Source: Xanthoparmelia taractica (lineage: Eukaryota; Ascomycota; Lecanoromycetes; Lecanorales; Parmeliaceae). Taken from it: 64,000 bases of DNA. The position numbers and the translations under genes were made by a program. The DNA lies in assembly GCA_033085395.1 (NCBI GenBank), contig JANQBS010000127.1, forward strand, positions 1 through 64,000, written 5' to 3'. The first letter of the stretch is position 1; each line of letters begins with the position of its first letter. The notes beneath the pieces were generated by a model. That model was given only the letters and a program-made list of their open reading frames with translations. It was not told the DNA's origin and ran no database searches. Positions 57,864-64,000 of this stretch are shown here, piece by piece.

Positions 57864-59660
57864 TCAACTCTGCCCTGGATCCGCAATCTGCAATGAAGTG
57901 TTCTCATCCCACAAGCTCGCAGGCCCATTCCCCACAGACCTCGGATCTAAATCTGTCACACTCACGAAGATACTCTTCTCCTCGTTCAGCGTAGAGACAC
58001 CCCCGAACCCCTGCGCTCTGCCAGAGACGCACTTGAGCATGATTTCCAAAGCCCAGTACACCATCTTAAGCAAAGGGATTGAATCCGAGGTTGACAGACC
58101 CGTCCCAGAATCCATCATCAGATAGCAGCTTTGATTACGTTGCATGAAGGGCATCCTAATACCGCCAGTCGGCTCGGTGGTGAACAACTGAGGCAGTAGA
58201 AGATTGGAATCCTTGAGAAGGACCCTTGCGGCATCGTAGCAGTCCTGCACGTCTATGTTTCGAGCACCCGTCATGCCGGGTTGAAAGCATCTCACGTTAG
58301 GCGCGAAGCCATTGGTGGCTTGTAGCACCTCGGGGATATCATTCGAGCGCTTGTCCAAGTCGACGGACACGGTAGAAATGTAACTATGGGCTGAAGTTGG
58401 TGCAGGCATCGGGTCGGACAGTCGCGAGACTACCGTGTCGGATGCCAACACAAGAGTTGTGCCATTTCCCGCATGTGGATGGGAAAGGCCCCCGACACAC
58501 ACATAGAAGTTATCTTCAATTGTCCCAATATCGGTGGTTCCACCTGGTGCATACTTAGTCCCCTCGACACATTCATTCATAATCCTTTGCGCCGCATAAG
58601 CAACATCAAGAAAGCGGAACAGGTCGCGACTGGTCTTGTTTATGTTCCTAAGAAACACTACACATTGTCCGTAGACCCAATGGTTGTTTTCTGGTTCCGA
58701 CACATTGATGTCCTCGGCATCTGTGAAGCCAAAACTCCGCACGATCATCGGTTCCGGAAGCCTCAGAATTATCTCATTTATAATGAAGGAACAATCCGAG
58801 GCGATGGCAGGCTTTAAGCTGGGGCTACGCGTGGGGTTGAAGCAGTGAACTGGATAGGTTTCGCCGGCCTCCAACCCTTCGGTAGCAATATTTGAGATGG
58901 CGTTTTCCTGTGGCAAACTGGGGGATGTCCTGCTCTCGAAGATGTGACGCCTATTGGACGGAAGGGAAATTACAGTGCTGTTCCCTAAGCTCATGTCTCC
59001 TGTATTGGCCGAACCCGACACAGTGACATAGAAGGTCGTAGGTACTGGCAAATGACCAATACCAGCATCCCCCCCCAAGCGTTCTTTAGTGTCAACAATA
59101 CATTTCTGAACTATCCTCTGCGCCACTACTGCGACATCAACTGGTCGGAAGCTATCAATGTGCCTTTTATGTAAGTTTTCGACACGTATGTCGCAGGCTT
59201 TGAAGTCCCAATGATATTTTGGTAGTGAAAGATTAATGTCCACACTGTCCCTGAAACCCCAAGTCTGGACCCGGAAGGGATCTTTCATGCCCAGGATAAG
59301 ATAATTGATAATGAATTCGCAGTCTTCTGCAACGGCATACGGTAGAGGAGCTCCCCTCGGATAACATTCGATGTGGTGGTCTGTCGTTGTCTTTAGTTTT
59401 CCCGTCGATTCCAACGAAGGAAGTGCATGATCTAGCGGCATCAACGCCCGGCGTGAATCCAAGTCCTGTCGTTGAAGTCCCGTCGAACCGCGGAAGGTTC
59501 TTTTAGTGCCCAAGGTTCGCTTAGAGACCTCCAGGTCAGGCAGCGCCAACGGTACATATGGTACGGCTTCAGGGTTAAGAGGTTTAGAATTCAATGGCAC
59601 TGCTGCAATCGGTACCAAGAAGAGTAAAGCTACATTGAGGCATATTTCCAAGAGCAGCAT
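57864..59660 (-). CDS. Secreted protein with three related Cys-containing domains, 598 aa
   Basis: Single exon. The signal peptide is MLLLEICLNVALLFLVPIAA, followed by a Pro-rich segment with Lys-Arg sites (VSKRTLGTKRTF) that may be a propeptide. Three diverged copies of one domain follow at about residues 97-215, 270-392 and 455-585. Each begins with a Cys near CYPRG/CFNP/CFQPG and then has AEDC/ASDC/VQDC. An AQRI..C helix (AQRIVQKC and AQRIMNEC) follows, then GG.....I......FYV.V in the first two. Copies 1 and 2 share the core WGFRD/FGFTD..DIN...P..HW. Cys99, Cys114, Cys156 and Cys187 in copy 1 suggest two disulfides. I do not recognise a named family. Extracellular location is supported by the signal peptide and several N-glycosylation sites. 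Confidence 0.72.
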   Translation of the reverse strand: MLLLEICLNVALLFLVPIAAVPLNSKPLNPEAVPYVPLALPDLEVSKRTLGTKRTFRGSTGLQRQDLDSRRALMPLDHALPSLESTGKLKTTTDHHIECYPRGAPLPYAVAEDCEFIINYLILGMKDPFRVQTWGFRDSVDINLSLPKYHWDFKACDIRVENLHKRHIDSFRPVDVAVVAQRIVQKCIVDTKERLGGDAGIGHLPVPTTFYVTVSGSANTGDMSLGNSTVISLPSNRRHIFESRTSPSLPQENAISNIATEGLEAGETYPVHCFNPTRSPSLKPAIASDCSFIINEIILRLPEPMIVRSFGFTDAEDINVSEPENNHWVYGQCVVFLRNINKTSRDLFRFLDVAYAAQRIMNECVEGTKYAPGGTTDIGTIEDNFYVCVGGLSHPHAGNGTTLVLASDTVVSRLSDPMPAPTSAHSYISTVSVDLDKRSNDIPEVLQATNGFAPNVRCFQPGMTGARNIDVQDCYDAARVLLKDSNLLLPQLFTTEPTGGIRMPFMQRNQSCYLMMDSGTGLSTSDSIPLLKMVYWALEIMLKCVSGRAQGFGGVSTLNEEKSIFVSVTDLDPRSVGNGPASLWDENTSLQIADPGQS

Positions 59661-61136
59661 CGAGGCTTTGCTGTTACTTAAATTGACGCAGATATTCGAA
59701 TGTGGTGGATCAGTTCACCAACTCAAGTCATTGGTTGAGTTTGAGATAACAGATGGAAAAAGACAACCGGGAGGCAAGGCGTGGCTTCGATCTGAAAAAT
59801 AGAGGTTATGAAACAAGATGTAAGAAGACAGGCGCCTTTGGTAGTCGCGGATCCCACGCATGGCGGGTGTTGACCGCGCTGGCGAACGAATCATGTCACG
59901 AGCTAGGAGTATGTCGTGCTAAGGGAACATCATCAAGAAAAAGACTCATGCAGGGCAATATCTTGAAAGATGCGACAAAACAGATGACTGTGCTACCAGA
60001 AAGACCGTCAGATATAAATTCATGCTAAAGTAGACAAAAAACATTGGCAACTTCAGATTCGCATAAATCACATCGAAAGGATCGAGATGCTTGTCAACTG
60101 TGAATAGCAAAGAGTGCCTGGTGCCATTCCAACATAGCCAAAACGACGGCCTTGGAACACCGATCGTAACTGCAGAGCCACTGAACGTATACGAGGAGGT
60201 CCTCCTCAATGGCTTTACAAACGTTGTGGACAATACCAACTCTATGTCGACATTCTCCCATAGTCCCCTGGAAACAGCTTCGCGTATGACCTTCTGCTGG
60301 TCAGCACGCTGCAGCAAAGGCCAGCGGCCATGATCACCGTCTATCAAGGCACCACCGTTGACTTCTTCGTCCTCAAGTCCCCTCCCTACGGCTGGTGTCA
60401 ACATTGACCAATCCGATGGGGTGCTTTTACTTAACGTCTTGCAACATCTCTGTTAGATGTGAGCCCCAGTGGCCAACGAGTAGCGAAGCAGAGCTTCAAT
60501 TTCGTGGCAAAGTGAAGACTGAACCAGCAGATGGTGCAGTCTGTTTTGAACGGGTGCAATGGTTGTCAGTCTGTGGGTCTCAATACAAAAAGGGTTTCTG
60601 GGGTCCTTGTTGCCACTTGCTTTGACACGATTAGCTACACGGTCTGTTCTTGACTTCCTCTGTCTCTGTAAGCCGGCAAGTACTGTTTGCGGATTTTTGA
60701 CGTCTCGCACTATCCGAGAGATACGGAGGCTACCGCATAGGTTGGAGGTACACTCTTATTGCTATTCGATATAGTTTCAGTAGGTGTCGCTAAGCATACC
60801 TTTGACCCTGAAGCCAAAATCCAAATGAACGTTACCAAGCTGATATGCGCAGAGGAAGAACCTCTCGTAGACTCCATCCAGCAAGCGGCCGATCCAACCA
60901 TCCTGCGCTTGGTAGACATGAAAAGAGCTCCGGACACAACGACACGCCCACCGACGTACGTGCAGACGTGGCCACAGGCTTACCACTGTATGAAGGAGTA
61001 AAGAAGACCAAAAGTCACCATCTAAGCAAAGCATCTCACACTTTCCCACTTGGACTATCGTATCATCAATCGAACATTCATCCCAGGGATGTGCTCAGCC
61101 ATATCTTCAAGTGTCTAACATAATCTGATGTTGGCG
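59661..61136. other. Interval with decayed coding fragments
   Basis: Plus-strand pieces look protein-like: about 60,280-60,405 (DLLLVSTLQQRPAAMITVYQ and on) and 60,759-61,001 (DIVSVGVAKHTFDPEAKIQM ... KLICAEEEPLVDSIQQAADP). Stops and frame changes separate them. They may be one broken gene of unknown family. The rest is without signal. Confidence 0.3.
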
Positions 61137-61146
61137 GTATAGAGAT

Positions 61147-61515
61147 GGGTTACAGCTCGGCTGGGGTAGAAATTGGTTCATCCGGGGTAGAGTTTGCATA
61201 TGCTCAGCACATCCGTTTCTACCCTGGATGAGGTCCACGCATACGCTGAGCATATCCAAAATATATGCATTTTGCCTCTAGACTATGCTTACTTCTTGTT
61301 TATTTATTAGGATCAGAATAGAGGGTCCCTCCGGCAGGAGCTCTCGGAGGGTCGCCGAAGGCTGATTAGGCTAGGGTTTGAGTTGGTAGGGTCAGGGTTA
61401 GATGGACTTTCCATCTCTATCAGCATACGCTGAGCATAAGCCCGGAAACCTCCGTTCTACCCCGGGTAAGTCGCATATGCTTAGGATATGTCTACCCCGG
61501 CCGAGCTGTGTCCCC
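61147..61515. mobile_element. MITE-like element, 369 bp, with inverted ends and 10 bp duplication
   Basis: Ends are GGGTTACAGCTCGGCTGGGG and, inverted, GGGGACACAGCTCGGCCGGGG. The flanks repeat GTATAGAGAT (61,137-61,146 and 61,516-61,525). Inside there are further inverted copies of CATATGC/GCATACGCTGAGCATA-type words and ACCCCGG boxes, so the strand can fold back extensively. No ORF. A 9-10 bp duplication is typical of Mutator-like (MULE) elements; this would be a non-autonomous member. Confidence 0.7.
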
Positions 61516-61824
61516 GTATAGAGATAAAACCTTTTCGGATCTCGAAGAGTGAAAAATACTTGTTACTATTACTGTATATCTGAATCACCTCATCAAAATC
61601 TTGCTAGATAAATGTAATTGAGACCGCAAATTTATTTCTATAATTTTCTGGTTGATCTCATCAATACTCCATGCCTTACGACACCTCCAATTAGCGCCGG
61701 CTTTAGGAGTTAAACTATCCGGGCCGAACCATGTTTGAACCACACTTGACAGTCGTGACAGTCCTCCTACTTCTCGCCATCTTCAATACTTTCACCTTCA
61801 CTTTACTGACAACAGCAAGTGACA

Positions 61825-63685
61825 ATGGCTAATCATTTTCTTGACCTTCCCAATGAGGTCTTGCACAGTATCATAGCTAATGCCGACCCACAAGATCTGG
61901 CAGCGTTGTGCTGCTGTCGAGCTCTCAATGACTTCATCAAGAATAATGACCTACTTCATAAGGAATTGTACCTCAAGACCTTTGTACGGCTTCACTTGAT
62001 CATCTACTCTATCCATGCTGATGTCGGTATCTTGTATAGGATGCATTGCCCCTGGGTGGCAACACTGTCTGGGGTCCCGAGCTACGGAAGCTGGTCAACT
62101 CCCAGAAGATTCTCGAGTCGAATGATGCTCAAGTGAAGGTAGCGCATCTTTTCTTTCAGATACAAGCAATACTGATGCCGTAGCAGCTATCTCAATTTCA
62201 GACCGTAGCAACATCCATCCAGGATCTCTTGACGACCGCCCCTGTAGCTTCCAATAATTCCCTAAATCTTCAGTTTCTTACCAAGGCTTTCGAGAAGCAA
62301 CAGAACATAGACATCTTCCTCTGCAGCTCATCTCTCTTTGAATGGGCTAGAGAAGAGCAATGGGGCGATCTACCCACAACCAAATTACGAAAGGACATAA
62401 CAGCTGTGCTCTCAGAGCAAAATCTCACCAGATTGATAGGTGATCGTTCTTTAATTGATCTCCTTGATCCAAAGAGACTAGCAGACGTCATATCTGAAAG
62501 GCCAGAGTTGGAGAGTCTGCTCTCTTACAATTCTAGAACGAGGAACACCAGCTGCAACTCCATACCCGCGCCCGCGCCCGCCGAAACGCATGCCGCAAGT
62601 TCAACAAGAGCAGCACAGATATCACAATCATGTGATCAGCAACTCAGCGCAAAGCTCCATTGCTTATACGGGGTTTCGGTTGGAACTGTTCACAAGGCTT
62701 GCGAAAGTTCTCCGCCCCGTTACTCTCTACGTCATGACACTGCGGAAATTCATCCTTACGCGCGTGCCAGAGTATACGACCTTCGACAGCACACAGAAGA
62801 CGGCACCTTCTGGGGGCCATTTCTTAACGATGGCCTGCAAAATGTGGACTGGGAAAAGCTCGAAGCGATCATGATCGTCTTAGACTACAACTTAAGGCGT
62901 TCAACCGAGGTTCATCGCCAGTATGAAGGTATGCTTGAATTGCAGGAGAGTCCATGGGTTGGTGCAACACCCCACAGCTTCATCTCACCGCCGCAATCGG
63001 TACCGATGGAGCCAACTCTACCGCTCGAGGCCCAAGATCCGTACAATGTCACAGGAACTTGGATGCGCGTTGTGTGTTTCTTGGACTATACCGAGCTATA
63101 TGAATTCAACTTCGGAGGTGACCAGCCTGAACCGAATCAGCCACGCAAGCCTATCGATACTGAGGAGGCTACTCGCTTGATCACCATGAAAATCCAGGTT
63201 GCCAAGATCGAAGCGCCTGGTGAAGACGATGGCCAGCTACTTCCGGTCGTTCACTTTCAGGGAAAGTCCTCGTCAATCCGGCCGTCATGGGACCCTAACG
63301 CGAACTCGAAGATCAAAGGTAAGAATACATTCCTTCACCTACCAAGATTATTTGACTAATCGAGATCAGGCACTGTGAAGTTGACGCCCCAAGGGGAGGT
63401 CAGATGGACGACTTTCTCGGTTTTCCAAGGGTAAGTGATCAAAGTCCTCAAAGTTAACTCCTAGACTAAATTCCGTGGTGAAGGGAGGAGCGATGGCGAA
63501 GCGAAGGTATCCAAATTGGAGGTGTCCGGTCAGCTCGTGGTGTCTTAGGCTTCTGGTTCGACAAAGACTTTGATGAGCATGGCCCTGCCGGCCCGACGGC
63601 CTTTTGGAAGTCTCATGACGGAATCATGGCGAAGAAACCAACAGTTACTGGCGGATGGAATCAATTTACTATGCCATACTCCTAG
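61825..63685 (+). CDS. F-box protein, 5 exons, 550 aa
   Basis: Exons 61,825-61,983, 62,040-62,138, 62,187-63,318, 63,370-63,430 and 63,484-63,685 (551 codons with the stop). All four introns are 48-56 bp with GT..AG ends. The N-terminal F-box is FLDLPNEVLHSIIANADPQD followed by LAALCCCRALND (residues 4-40). The C-terminal half belongs to a fungal F-box family, with a GTWMRVVCFLDYTELYEFNF strand and a late GEERWRSEGIQVGGVRSARG / LGFWFDKDFDEHGPAGPTAF block that is split by introns. F-box proteins recruit substrates to SCF ubiquitin ligases through Skp1. The substrate here is unknown. Confidence 0.87.
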
Positions 63686-64000
63686 ACCTGCTTCCGTGCT
63701 GGCGCGCAGCAGTGGGTACTCTCGACTTACGTCAAAAGCCTGAGCATGCGGCAGTTGAAGCGGTGTCAACTTCAACAGTTCATTTAAGTCAACAGTATGC
63801 ACTAGAAAGAGCAGTAACATGTTTGCGAAGAATATGCAGAAATCGATCACGGGTCCCCAGATTATGGATTACGAGCTGTTCATTCAAAGGATATATACCT
63901 TACGCTTTCGACTATCTCAGATGGCGATCCTGGATCCAAGCTAACGTCGGTGTTCAAGGAACAAACTCAGCTAATCATGACCTGCTTTATGGCTCTTGGG
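63686..64000. other. 3' flank of the F-box gene to window end
   Basis: No supported gene. A minus-strand ORF at 63,850-63,545 overlaps the last F-box exon and is a shadow. Confidence 0.35.

Noticed and set aside
60091..60333. 80-codon plus-strand ORF as a gene
   Set aside because: Overlapped by an equally long antisense ORF and not joined to neighbouring coding fragments; treated as part of a decayed interval.

Overview
This window is nuclear DNA of a filamentous ascomycete (Pezizomycotina). Genes are split by 45-130 bp introns with GT..AG ends and CTAAC/CTGAC-type branch sites. The families are typically fungal: COX19, NPR3, SGT2, F-box, Zn2Cys6, CorA-like and T5orf172. Several kilobase blocks are extremely AT-rich and full of TAA/TAG where CAA/CAG/TGG is expected, the footprint of repeat-induced point mutation (RIP). 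No bacterial operons, CRISPR arrays, rRNA or convincing tRNA genes were seen. Class and species cannot be decided from the sequence alone.

Layout. 1-5,620 is a transposon nest: the left end of a tyrosine-recombinase (YR) retrotransposon, little mutated, abuts a RIP-ruined Ty1/copia element. 5,781-9,408 is a large disordered hypothetical protein gene, followed by a decayed gene (9,896-10,890). 11,762-15,509 is a complete but RIP-ruined Tc1/mariner-type element with 77/78 bp inverted repeats, a TA duplication and a convergent passenger ORF. It sits 52 bp upstream of a secreted PAF-acetylhydrolase-like gene. 18-28 kb carries a Cys-rich membrane-anchored protein, a soluble phosphatidylserine-decarboxylase-family enzyme, RIP islands, an SDR remnant, a CorA-like transporter and an Ost-alpha-like transporter. 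29,299-33,917 is a full-length RIP-ruined YR retrotransposon with split direct repeats (A1...B1-A2-B2, Ngaro/PAT-like). 35-47 kb holds a small secreted protein, a T5orf172 protein, a PAP2 lipid phosphatase, a Zn2Cys6 factor with several stops, and a haloacid dehalogenase with a premature stop. 48-64 kb is gene-rich: a V8-like protease fused to a repeat domain, COX19, NPR3, SGT2, a triplicated secreted protein, a 369 bp MITE-like element and an F-box gene.

How the genes work together. Most are unrelated single-copy genes and there is no clear biosynthetic cluster. COX19 (mitochondrial copper/COX assembly), NPR3 (SEACIT/GATOR1, TORC1 control) and SGT2 (tail-anchored protein targeting) form a conserved housekeeping island. 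The most interesting gene is at 48,193-50,706. A protease that keeps the residues for cutting after glutamate is fused to four cassettes, each opening with Glu-Glu followed by a short amphipathic, helix-like segment. This suggests a self-processing polyprotein that releases membrane-active peptides; the idea is inference and untested.

Exon joins were worked out by hand from splice signals and reading-frame continuity. The multi-exon models given here sum to whole codons, but none has transcript support.
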